A stretch of 64,000 bases of DNA from Dactylosporangium sp040605635. GTDB taxonomy: Bacteria > Actinomycetota > Actinomycetes > Mycobacteriales > Micromonosporaceae. The DNA lies in NCBI RefSeq assembly GCF_040605635.1, contig NZ_JBEXDG010000004.1, forward strand, positions 256,394 through 320,393, given 5' to 3'. Positions within the stretch are counted from its first letter, which is position 1. Each line of letters begins with the position of its first letter. Below the pieces are notes generated by a model. That model ran no database searches. It was not told the origin of the DNA and worked only from the letters and a program-made list of their open reading frames with translations. This document shows positions 24,965 through 32,424 of the stretch, in pieces. The position numbers were made by a program, and so were the translations under genes.

Positions 24965-25360
24965 ATGAACCTCGCATCCTGGCCCGTGCGCGTCGGTGCC
25001 TACATCATCGACATGCTCCCGTACGCGGTGCTGGTCGGCATCGGCGCCGCTCTCGGCCGCAACGACGACGGCACGCTCGGTGTGCTCTACTTCGTCTTCT
25101 TCCTGCTCGGCCTGGTCTACCTGGGCTACAACCGCTGGTACCTCGGCGGCCAGGGCCAGAGCCTCGGCAAGAAGGCGCTCGGCCTGCACCTGATCAAGGA
25201 GCAGACCGGTCAGCCGATCGGCGCCGGCATGGCGTTCGTCCGTGACCTCGCGCACGTCGTCGACGGCATCTGCTGCATCGGCTACCTGTTCCCGCTGTGG
25301 GACCAGAAGAAGCAGACCCTGAGCGACAAGATCGTCGGCACGGTCGTCACCAAGGCGTAA
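24965..25360 (+). CDS. RDD-family membrane protein
   Basis: 131 residues; AAGGAG lies five bases before the ATG. RDD signature elements: an N-terminal PVRVGAYIIDMLPY (the R and D of the family name), three membrane helices, and GQSLGKKALGLHLI between helices 2 and 3. RDD proteins are small transporter-like membrane proteins; some are Na+/H+ antiporters, but most are uncharacterised. Probably in one transcript with the DUF2752 gene; a strong terminator follows. Confidence 0.88.
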   Translation: MNLASWPVRVGAYIIDMLPYAVLVGIGAALGRNDDGTLGVLYFVFFLLGLVYLGYNRWYLGGQGQSLGKKALGLHLIKEQTGQPIGAGMAFVRDLAHVVDGICCIGYLFPLWDQKKQTLSDKIVGTVVTKA

Positions 25361-25369
25361 GCATGCTGC

Positions 25370-25401
25370 GAGAAGCACCCCGGTTTTCCGGGGTGCTTCT
25401 C
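25370..25401 (+). terminator. Hairpin terminator after RDD gene
   Basis: Perfect 14-bp arms GAGAAGCACCCCGG / CCGGGGTGCTTCTC around a TTTT loop, starting 9 bases after the stop. Confidence 0.88.
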
Positions 25402-25424
25402 CATGTACGGGTACCGTCGGCCGG

Positions 25425-25922
25425 ATGAGGCTCGTGCTCGTCGCCGACACCCACGTACCGAAGCGGGCCCGGGACCTGCCGGCGGCGGTCTGGGCAGCGG
25501 TCGAGGCCGCCGACGTCGTCATCCACGCGGGTGACTGGGTCGACGAGCCGTTCCTGGATCGCCTCGAGGCCCGTTCGGCGCGGCTGATCGGCGTGTACGG
25601 CAACAACGACGGCCCGGCGTTGCGGGCGCGGCTGCCCGAGATCGCCGACGCCGACCTCGACGGGCTGCGGGTGTCGGTCGTGCACGAGACCGGACCGGCG
25701 ACCGGCCGGGAGCCACGCTGCCAGGACCGTTTCCCGGGCCGGGATCTGCTCGTCTTCGGCCACTCCCACATCCCGTGGGACACCGTTACACCCGCGGGGC
25801 TGCGACTGCTCAACCCGGGGTCGCCGACGGACCGCAGGAGCCAGCCGTACGCCACCTACATGACGGCAACCGTGGCCGGCGGCGCGCTCACCGAAACCGT
25901 GCTGCACCGAGTGCCCCGGTGA
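25425..25922 (+). CDS. Metallophosphoesterase of the YfcE/MJ0936 type
   Basis: 165 residues, a usual length for this single-domain family. The metal ligands follow the calcineurin-like pattern: ADTHVP (Asp, His), HAGDWVD (Asp), GNND (Asn-Asp), VVHETG (His) and FGHSHIP (His-x-His). Such enzymes hydrolyse phosphodiesters or phosphomonoesters with Mn2+ or similar metals; the natural substrate is not evident. It starts 23 bases after the terminator of the RDD gene, so it likely has its own promoter overlapping or just after that hairpin. Confidence 0.9.
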   Translation: MRLVLVADTHVPKRARDLPAAVWAAVEAADVVIHAGDWVDEPFLDRLEARSARLIGVYGNNDGPALRARLPEIADADLDGLRVSVVHETGPATGREPRCQDRFPGRDLLVFGHSHIPWDTVTPAGLRLLNPGSPTDRRSQPYATYMTATVAGGALTETVLHRVPR

Positions 25923-25938
25923 GGGGACAATCGGCGGC

Positions 25939-26313
25939 ATGGACCCGACCGTCACCACCCTGCACGGCCTCGCGACGCTGATCCTGCCCGAGGACGGCCC
26001 GGCCGTCGGCACCGAGCTCGACGCCGGCGACCTCGTCGGCGCCGCGCTGGAGCACGACGCCGAGCTGCTCGTCGTGCCGGCCGCCCGGATCGCCGCCGAG
26101 TTCTGGACGCTGCGGACCGGGGTGGCGGGGGAGATCCTGCAGAAGCTCGTCAACTACCGGGTGCGGCTCGCCGTCGTCGGTGACATCACCGCACCGGTCG
26201 AGGCCAGCACCGCGCTGAGCGACCTGGTCCGCGAGTCCAACCGTCGCCGCGACGCGTGGTTCCTGCCCGACATAGCCGCCCTCGACGAGCGCCTCAGAGG
26301 GCCTCGAGGGTGA
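25939..26313 (+). CDS. DUF4180 protein
   Basis: 124 residues. It matches the DUF4180 pattern: FWTLRTGVAGEILQKLVNYRVRLAVVGDI then SDLVRESNRRRDAWFLPD, written here in parts. Cytoplasmic alpha/beta protein of unknown function. It lies 16 bases after the phosphoesterase on the same strand, and its last 20 bases overlap the 3' end of the converging deacetylase gene. Confidence 0.85.
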   Translation: MDPTVTTLHGLATLILPEDGPAVGTELDAGDLVGAALEHDAELLVVPAARIAAEFWTLRTGVAGEILQKLVNYRVRLAVVGDITAPVEASTALSDLVRESNRRRDAWFLPDIAALDERLRGPRG

Positions 26314-27184
26314 AGTACTGCTTCAGGAACGGCAGCAGCGTCTGGTAGGCGACGATCGTGTCGGGCTGCTTGTTGTCGTGCGACAGCACGATGGAGCCCT
26401 GCCGGATCTGCTTCTTCACTTCGGCGATGACCCGCTTGATGTGGGCGGCGTCATTGGCGTCCTTCGAATGGTTCCAGTCCGCGGGATCGGCGTCCCAGTA
26501 GATCGACGCCATCCCCATGTCCTTCGCCTTCGCGATCAGGCCCGGGGTGAAGTTGCCGCCGGGTGCCCGGAAGTACTTGATCGGAACGTTGGCGCCGGCG
26601 GCGGCACGGATGGCGTCGTTCGTGTGTTTGAGGTCCCAGTCGATGTACCCCGGCTCCTTCTTCGCCAGGTCCGTCAGGTGCTGCCAGGAGTGGTTGCACA
26701 GGGTGTGCCCCTCGGCCGCGATCCGCTTGACCAGGGCCGGGTTGTCCCGGGCGCGGAAGCCGACGAGGCAGAAGGTGGCCTTCACGCCGTTGTCGCGCAG
26801 CAGGTCGAGGATCTTCGGGGTGTTGACGGGGTCCGGCCCGTCGTCGAACGTCAGCGCGACCGCGGTGGACCCGGTGCGGCTCTGCGAGCCCGCGGCGCCG
26901 TGACCGGTGCCCGGCGGGCGGATCACGAACGTGCCCTCGGGACCCTTCACCGTCGACGCGCTCGGCTTCGGCGACGGCTTTCCTGCCGGCGACTTCGACG
27001 CGGACGGCCCCGCCGAGGGCGACGCGGCGGCCGTCGGTGACGGCTCCGCGGACGCCGGCGCGGTGGGTGCGCCGGTGGCGGGGAGGGCGGTCGAATGGTC
27101 CTTCTTCTTGTCCGAGCCGCACGCAGTGAGGGCAAGCATCGAGACGACCACCAACGTGACCATGGTCCTGCGCCGGAACACCAT
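26294..27184 (-). CDS. Lipoprotein polysaccharide deacetylase (NodB/CE4)
   Basis: 296 residues from ATG 27184, preceded by GAGGGGG. An N-terminal basic stretch and hydrophobic core end in the lipobox LTAC-GSDKKK, so the protein is anchored outside the membrane by its lipidated cysteine. A ~55-residue Pro/Ser/Ala/Lys tether follows. The NodB domain (about 100-290) has TFDDGPD (motif 1, metal Asp and catalytic base), NHSWQH (motif 2 metal histidines), RAPGGNF (motif 3) and IVLSHDNK near the end. Expected to deacetylate N-acetyl sugars of peptidoglycan, chitin or similar polymers at the cell surface. Confidence 0.92.
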   Translation of the reverse strand: MVFRRRTMVTLVVVSMLALTACGSDKKKDHSTALPATGAPTAPASAEPSPTAAASPSAGPSASKSPAGKPSPKPSASTVKGPEGTFVIRPPGTGHGAAGSQSRTGSTAVALTFDDGPDPVNTPKILDLLRDNGVKATFCLVGFRARDNPALVKRIAAEGHTLCNHSWQHLTDLAKKEPGYIDWDLKHTNDAIRAAAGANVPIKYFRAPGGNFTPGLIAKAKDMGMASIYWDADPADWNHSKDANDAAHIKRVIAEVKKQIRQGSIVLSHDNKQPDTIVAYQTLLPFLKQYFTLEAL

Positions 27185-27340
27185 GAGCACCCCCTCACAC
27201 GAACGGCTGACAGCGAACGACAAAACGTAATGCCCGGCCAACCTAGCCGAATCCGGGCACCTTTCACATCCCCCGTCGCACTGCGCACGGAGGTGAATAC
27301 GGCAGGTGACGGTGCTCCGTGGCGGCGGTACAGTGCTGGC

Positions 27341-27727
27341 ATGACGACGAGGGTGGTGCCCGTGCAGCTCCTGGCTCATCTGCGGCGTGCTCGCGACCAC
27401 CTCGACCGGCATTATCGCGAGTCGCTCAACCTCGACGCGGTCGCCGCCGTCGCGCGGGTCTCGAAGTATCACTTCGGGCGGAGCTTCGAGTCGGCGTTCG
27501 GTGAGCCACCCATGCGCTATCTGACCCGCCGCCGCATCGAGCGCGCCCAGGACCTGCTGCGCTCGGCCGACCTGACCGTCACCGAGATCTGCATGACGGT
27601 CGGCTTCAGCAGCCTCGGCTCGTTCTCGTCCCGATTCACCGCGATCGTGGGGGAGAGCCCGACCGCCTACCGGGACCGTTGGCGACCCGCGGCATCCCGC
27701 ATGTGCCCGGCTGCCTCCTGTTCATGA
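27341..27727 (+). CDS. Short AraC-family regulator, 3' end possibly frameshifted
   Basis: 128 residues from ATG 27341. Two helix-turn-helix units of the AraC DNA-binding domain are present (LNLDAVAAVARVSKYHFGRS and LTVTEICMTVGFSSLGSFS), with SPTAYRDRW closing it. There is no separate ligand domain. The last residues (PAASRMCPAASCS) do not look like relatives, while the +1 frame over the same bases reads RGIPHVPGCLLFMSG, which does resemble the tails I recall for this short-AraC group; a one-base loss near 27685 is likely. Such regulators often sit beside VOC enzymes, but none is here. Confidence 0.82.
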   Translation: MTTRVVPVQLLAHLRRARDHLDRHYRESLNLDAVAAVARVSKYHFGRSFESAFGEPPMRYLTRRRIERAQDLLRSADLTVTEICMTVGFSSLGSFSSRFTAIVGESPTAYRDRWRPAASRMCPAASCS

Positions 27728-27767
27728 GCGGCGTGCTGACGCGCGTTGCTAAAGCAGCACCCGGTGT

Positions 27768-28331
27768 TCACGGGGTTCGGGTGACGGACCAGCCGGTCGC
27801 GGTGGCCCACGCTTCGGCCACGACGATCACCAGGTCGACGACGGGGTCCTTGACGTCGCTGTATTCGCCGATGTCGTCAGGGACGCCGGACAGTGCTCTG
27901 GCGAGGGCGGTCTTGAAGGCGCCGTAGGCGGGGACGGCCGCGGGGTGCGCGCGGAACCAGTCGCGGAAGAGCAGCGCCAGCCGCTCGTTCGGCGAGCCTG
28001 CGAGGCGCACGTGCAGGTTGACGCCCTCGCCGGTCCAAATCCGTTTGACCCACCTGCCGGGGTCGTCGGTCAGTCCGGCGGGGACGTGGTCGTGCACGTG
28101 CCGCCCTCTCGACATGCCGAGCAGTTCGAGAGGGCCGTCCAGCGGTGCGTCGAGGTCGGCGACGCTGACCTGCAGATCGAAGATCGGCTTCGCGGGCATC
28201 CCCGGGATGGACGTGCTGCCGATGTGCTCGACGGCGAGCGCGTGCGGTGCCAGCTCCTGCCGGATCCGCGCGGCGAGCGCCAGGCCGCGGGCCGCCCACT
28301 CCTCCCTCGGCGCGTCGACGACGATCGGCAT
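27768..28331 (-). CDS. GrpB/UPF0157 family protein (nucleotidyltransferase-like)
   Basis: 187 residues. The hallmark VEHIGSTSIPGMPAKPIFDL places it in the GrpB (UPF0157) family, a branch of the polymerase-beta nucleotidyltransferase fold; Gly-Ser and the two acidic positions (Asp after IF and later Asp) are kept. Function is uncharacterised; in some organisms the domain is fused to dephospho-CoA kinase. The ATG overlaps the stop of the LigD-type polymerase gene (TGATG), so the two are co-translated. Confidence 0.88.
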   Translation of the reverse strand: MPIVVDAPREEWAARGLALAARIRQELAPHALAVEHIGSTSIPGMPAKPIFDLQVSVADLDAPLDGPLELLGMSRGRHVHDHVPAGLTDDPGRWVKRIWTGEGVNLHVRLAGSPNERLALLFRDWFRAHPAAVPAYGAFKTALARALSGVPDDIGEYSDVKDPVVDLVIVVAEAWATATGWSVTRTP

Positions 28332-29305
28332 CAGCCGTCCACCGCCGCGTCGCGTTTGGCCTTGGCCCGGCGTTTTCCTTCATGCATCGCCTGTACGCGC
28401 GGCACGGGAATCGTGTGTCCCTCCTCGATCAGTTTGGCGTCGAGCCGTTGCGGAGCAGGCATCCGGTCCGCCCACGGGTCGCCGTCGCCGAGGAGGGCGG
28501 GCACGGTGTGGATCGTGAAGTCGGCCGGCTTCACGTCGTCGAGGTCGTCCCACGACAGCGGGAACGACACGGGCGTCCCCGGCCGCAGCCGCGGGCTGTA
28601 CGCGGCGGCGACGGTCGCCCCGCCGACCCTCGTCGGGTCGAGGAACACCTTGCCCTCCCGGTCCTCGCGGATGAACGCGGTCGTGGCGATCGCCGGGTCG
28701 AGCTTCGCGGCCCTGGACGCGACGGCCCGCGTCGCGGCGGCGATGTCCTCCATCGGCGCGTGCGCGTCGATCGGCACGAACACGTGCAGCCCCTTGGCGC
28801 CGCTCGTCTTCACCGCACTGTCCATGCCGAGGTCGGTGAGCACCTGCCGGATCAGCCTGGCCGCGCCGGCCGCGAGCTCGAACGCGTCCGGCGACGGCGG
28901 GTCCAGGTCGAGGATCATGTGGGTCGTGTGCGCGAAGTCCGGCGCCTTCGACAGCAGCGGGTGAAACTCGATCGACCGCTGGTTGGCGAACCACAGCAGT
29001 GTCCGCCGGTCCTCGCACAGCCCGTAGGTGACGTCCCGCTTCGACGACTCCGCCCACACGGTCACCCGCGGCACCCAGTCCGGCGTGTACTTCGGCAGGT
29101 TCTTCTGCATGAACGGCTGCTGCCCGCGCAGCATCCGCATCACCGACAGCGGCCTGCCCCGCAGCGCCGGGATGATCCGGTCGCGGACGGCGTCGAGGTA
29201 GTCGACCAGGTCGCGCTTGGTCGCTCCCGCCTCGTCGAACAGCGGCTGGTCGAGGTTCGTCAACGCGACCCCGTCGCGCTCCTCATTCGCTGCGGTCACC
29301 GTCAC
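28331..29305 (-). CDS. LigD-type DNA repair polymerase/primase (PolDom)
   Basis: 324 residues from GTG 29305 (VTVTAANEERDGVALTNLDQ); the GTG at 29299 is also possible. It is a stand-alone polymerase domain of bacterial NHEJ: TNLDQPLFDEAGATKRDLVDY, the Asp-x-Asp metal motif in MILDLDPPSPD, KTSGAKGLHVFVPI and SFPLSWDDL. These enzymes add ribo- or deoxynucleotides at DNA ends, normally with Ku and a ligase; neither Ku nor a ligase domain is present in the window, as is frequent for extra PolDom copies in actinomycetes. Co-translated with the GrpB gene. Confidence 0.9.
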   Translation of the reverse strand: MTVTAANEERDGVALTNLDQPLFDEAGATKRDLVDYLDAVRDRIIPALRGRPLSVMRMLRGQQPFMQKNLPKYTPDWVPRVTVWAESSKRDVTYGLCEDRRTLLWFANQRSIEFHPLLSKAPDFAHTTHMILDLDPPSPDAFELAAGAARLIRQVLTDLGMDSAVKTSGAKGLHVFVPIDAHAPMEDIAAATRAVASRAAKLDPAIATTAFIREDREGKVFLDPTRVGGATVAAAYSPRLRPGTPVSFPLSWDDLDDVKPADFTIHTVPALLGDGDPWADRMPAPQRLDAKLIEEGHTIPVPRVQAMHEGKRRAKAKRDAAVDG

Positions 29306-29464
29306 ACCGTATCGCGGACACCGCCCGCCCACGTCGACACGCACCGTCCACGACGGCCGGAACCGCTGCGCTGCCCCAGCGCCCGGCGCGGTTTCGAGGG
29401 CGAGGTGCCGCTCCCGCACGACGACGCGGAGCCGCCCGGGAGGAAGCCGCCAAAGGGAGGCGCG

Positions 29465-30360
29465 TTATCTGCTCACGGTGCCGAAGGACTGGACGTGCGC
29501 CCACGACCCGCGTCCTGGTCCACCCCCGTGTGGTCGGCCCTCCCACGCTTCGGCGGTCTTCCTGAGCACCGTGGCGAGCAGGTGACCGATCGCCGCCGGC
29601 TCGATCCGGTCGTGGCCGCCGGTGGTGTACCGGCGGACCGCCGGCCCGACCGCCGCCAGGCTCGGGTCCCGGCCGAGGGCCCACGTCGCGGCGTCGACCT
29701 TGCCGCAGTGGACGCCCTCGGCAGCGAACCGCCACATCCTGCACGCCGTGAGCACCATGTGCGCGGCGTGCTCGTCGTCGTCGGTCAGGCCCTGCCACGT
29801 CGTCAGCCAGTGGCGTCCACGGTCGCGCAACCACCGTGCCGGCACCTCGCCGATCACCTCAGCGGGCGGTGGCCCGTGCAACGCCCCGCCCGCGGCCCGC
29901 GCCATCGCCACTCGACCGCCATGTCGGGATCAGCGGAGACCCGGTGAGTGATCTCCGCCCGCCCGGCGGCCACCCCGGCACCGTCGCAGGCCCGGTGCCG
30001 ATCCGCGCCCGCGACCTGGCCGGCCGCCTCGATGGCGTCGGCCGCGGCGATGACGGCGCCCTCGGCATAGCGGCCGACGTGCAGCTCCACCGGCGGCGCC
30101 CGCTCCGGACGCGCCGCCACGGCCGCCGTGACCACGTGCAGGTCGATGCCGGCGGCGTCGCCGAGGTCGGCCTCAAGGACGAGCCGCTCCAGCAGCCGGG
30201 CCCGGTCGTGGCGGAGGTCCGTGACCACCACGAGCAGGTCGATGTCGCTGCGGCCGGCCAGGAAGTCACCGGTCGCGAGCGAACCGTGCAGGATCACCGC
30301 TCGGAGGGAATCCCGGACCACGTCAGCGATCCGATCGACGAGCTGCAGCACGGCCTCCAT
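29465..30360 (-). pseudogene. aadA-like aminoglycoside adenylyltransferase split by a frameshift
   Basis: The 5' part (start ATG 30360) gives the nucleotidyltransferase domain with LHGSLATGDF and the metal motif SDIDLLVVV, then DLHVVTAAVAA, VELHVGRY and SADPDMAVEW. Exactly there the frame is lost. The -1 frame from about 29911 continues with AMARAAGGALHGPPPAEVIG, LTACRMWRFAAEGVHCGK and WALGRDPSL, the C-terminal DUF4111-type domain of ANT(3'')/(9)-like enzymes. A single missing base near 29908-29912 explains both halves. About 30 extra residues sit between VGRY and ITHRV. Either a recent pseudogene or a sequencing error; the C-terminal half alone has a GTG at 29911 but would lack the catalytic site. 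Confidence 0.75.
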
Positions 30361-30380
30361 GCCGCCGACGATACCTGAAA

Positions 30381-30394
30381 CCTAGTGTCCTAGG
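30381..30394. promoter_or_regulatory. Inverted repeat CCTAG-tgtc-CTAGG upstream of the aadA-like gene
   Basis: Perfect 5-bp arms 21 bases before the start of the aadA-like reading frame (minus strand). The core resembles CTAGT/ACTAG-type sites of GntR regulators in actinomycetes. The regulator is unknown. Confidence 0.4.
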
Positions 30395-30418
30395 AAACTT
30401 CACGGATTGTGGCGCGGC

Positions 30419-31333
30419 TCAACCAGCGGCCTCCTCGAGCACCAGATCCATGTTGATGAAGCCACCGGCACTGACCCCCGCCGCGGCGGCGGCGATGACC
30501 GTGGCCATCGGGTCGGTGACGTTGCCCGCCACGAAGACGCCCGGCACCGACGTCGCGCCGCCCAGACCGGAAGGAACGTGGGTGCCGAGAGGAATGCCAT
30601 TGGCCTCGAACGGGACGGGGGAGAGCCCCAGTGGCTCGAGTGCCGAGACGCGCGCCGCGATCCGGCTCATCAGCACCAGGGCGTCGACCGGCACGAGAGT
30701 GCCGTCCGCGAGTTCGGCGCCGGATTGCCCGTACGCGACGACCTCCCCGGAGACGAGCTTGATCCCGCGTCGCTCCAGCCGCGCGAGCTCCTCGGGGGAC
30801 GGCGAGGGCGCGGTGTGCAGCAACAGCACCACGTCGGGCGTCCACTGCCGCCACAACAGCGCCTGATGCGCCGCCATCGAGGTCGTGGCGAGGATGGCGA
30901 CGGGCCGGTCCCGGACCTCCCAACCGTGGCAGTAGGGACAGTGCAGCACCCGGCTGCCCCAGTGTTCGGCGACGCCCGGAATGTCCGGCAGTTCGTCGAC
31001 GAGACCCGTGGTGACCAGCACCCGCCGTGCCGAGACGGTCCCGCCACCGGCCATCGACAGGGTGAAATGCGGCACCGCGCCGGTGACGGCGGTGACGACG
31101 TCGTCGCGGATTTCGCCACCGTACGAGCTGACCTCCGCCCGGCCGGTCGACAGCAGCTCCCCGGGTGGCGTGTTCTCTCTGCCGAGGTAGTTGTGCACGT
31201 GTCCCGCGGGAGCGTTGCGGGGTTCGCCGGCGTCGATGACCAGCACCCGGCGGCGGGCCCGGGACAGGGTCAGCGCCGCGCTGAGGCCGGCCGCGCCGCC
31301 GCCGATGATCGCTACGTCATATGCGTTGTCCAT
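30419..31333 (-). CDS. Thioredoxin-reductase-like FAD/NAD(P)H oxidoreductase
   Basis: 304 residues. The FAD-binding IIGGGAAGLSAALTLSRARR is at the N-terminus, the redox-active CPYCHG at about residue 136, and the closing GVFVAGNVTD..ATVIAAAAAG pairs with FAD. The CxxC motif shows a disulfide-reducing or dithiol-oxidising flavoenzyme; the usual NADPH motif (GxGxxA) is degenerate (ILATTSMAAHQA), so electron supply may differ from classical TrxB. Similar enzymes act on bacillithiol or mycothiol partners or in holomycin/gliotoxin-type dithiol chemistry. The TetR gene on the same strand is 57 bases upstream. Confidence 0.85.
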   Translation of the reverse strand: MDNAYDVAIIGGGAAGLSAALTLSRARRRVLVIDAGEPRNAPAGHVHNYLGRENTPPGELLSTGRAEVSSYGGEIRDDVVTAVTGAVPHFTLSMAGGGTVSARRVLVTTGLVDELPDIPGVAEHWGSRVLHCPYCHGWEVRDRPVAILATTSMAAHQALLWRQWTPDVVLLLHTAPSPSPEELARLERRGIKLVSGEVVAYGQSGAELADGTLVPVDALVLMSRIAARVSALEPLGLSPVPFEANGIPLGTHVPSGLGGATSVPGVFVAGNVTDPMATVIAAAAAGVSAGGFINMDLVLEEAAG

Positions 31334-31390
31334 GCGTCGAGCGTCCGTCGCTCTGGCGCGAACGGCAAGTCGTCTTGCTGAAATGGCAAG

Positions 31391-32377
31391 CTAGAGGATG
31401 GCGGCGCAGGCGCCCCATCCGGAGGCGCGCGCGACGATCCGGCCGCCGGCGAGGCGCAGTGCGATCTCCGTGGTGTCCGGCGCGGGCTCCGGATCGCAGC
31501 TGATCCGCAGGTCGGGCCATGCGGCCGGCGGGGCGGCGTGCGACAGGTCGTGCCGCAGCTCGGCCAGGGACAGCCGGACCAGCGGCAGCAGCTCGTCGGG
31601 GGTGTCGGTGACCAGGGTCGCGGTCACGGGCAGCCCGCCGCGGAGCGCGTGCTCGATGGCGGTGAGGCGGTGCAGGCCGAGGATGGCGACGATCCCGTCC
31701 GGCGGGGCTTCCGCTCGTACGCCATGCAACAGGTCCAATGTGGACGGCTGCGCCCATGGCTCGTCGGTCGCCTGGGCCACTGTCGTGACCTGCGGGGGGA
31801 TCCGCGTGTCGACGATGTCCGGCAGCTGCTCGACGGCCCGCACGACGTTGAACGGCTCGCCGAAGCCCGGGGCGGCCGCGGCGAGCTGGCTCGCGCCGTG
31901 CAGGACGGTGAGCGCCAGCTCGGCCAGCCGGACCTGCCGGTGGTCGTCGTGCCCCAGGCGCTCCAGGGTGAGTCCGAGGACGATCGCGTCGAGCTGCTTG
32001 AGCTGCGCGAACGCCGCGCGCGTCGAAGGGTCCGCGACGACCTCGGCCATGAAGTCGGTGGCGAGCGGCGCGGCGTCGTCGGTGGCGAGGGGCAGCCGGG
32101 CGATCCATGCCCTGGCCAGGGCGCCGAGCGCCTCGCGAGGGGTCGTGGTGGTGGCGGTCGCGGGGACGGCCGGGACGTCGTCGGTGAGGACGGCGAGATA
32201 CAGGGCGCGCTTGCCGGGGAAGTTGGAGTAGACGGCGCCGCGGGTGAGCTCGGCGCGCTCGGCGATCGCGTCGATCTTGGCGTCGCGGAATCCGCGCTCG
32301 GCGAACTCGGCACGGGCGGCGGCGAGGACGGCCGCGCGGTTGCGCACCTGGGTCTCGGCGCGGGTGAGGCGGGCCAT
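31391..32377 (-). CDS. Long TetR-family regulator divergent from P450
   Basis: 328 residues from ATG 32377 (MARLTRAETQVRNRAAVLAA); a start at 32404 would add MDDDDIFSP. The helix-turn-helix is AKIDAIAERAELTRGAVYSNF. At over 320 residues it is about 1.6 times the usual TetR length: after a normal ligand domain (to ~190) there is an extra alpha/beta C-terminal region (TLDLLHGVRAEAPPDGIVAIL, LPVTATLVTDTPDELLPLV). It diverges from the P450 gene with symmetric sites between them, so it likely controls the P450, itself and possibly the downstream oxidoreductase. Confidence 0.85.
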   Translation of the reverse strand: MARLTRAETQVRNRAAVLAAARAEFAERGFRDAKIDAIAERAELTRGAVYSNFPGKRALYLAVLTDDVPAVPATATTTTPREALGALARAWIARLPLATDDAAPLATDFMAEVVADPSTRAAFAQLKQLDAIVLGLTLERLGHDDHRQVRLAELALTVLHGASQLAAAAPGFGEPFNVVRAVEQLPDIVDTRIPPQVTTVAQATDEPWAQPSTLDLLHGVRAEAPPDGIVAILGLHRLTAIEHALRGGLPVTATLVTDTPDELLPLVRLSLAELRHDLSHAAPPAAWPDLRISCDPEPAPDTTEIALRLAGGRIVARASGWGACAAIL

Positions 32378-32395
32378 GGGGCTGAAGATATCGTC

Positions 32396-32417
32396 ATCAT
32401 CCAAATGATGCTATCAT
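32396..32417. promoter_or_regulatory. Overlapping palindromes in tetR/P450 divergent region
   Basis: ATCAT-ccaa-ATGAT (32396-32409) and ATGAT-gct-ATCAT (32405-32417) share an arm, so three alternating half-sites lie within 22 bp, just ahead of the P450 start at 32425. The AT-rich composition stands out. Likely operator of the adjacent TetR. Confidence 0.6.
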
Positions 32418-32424
32418 CTGAGTC

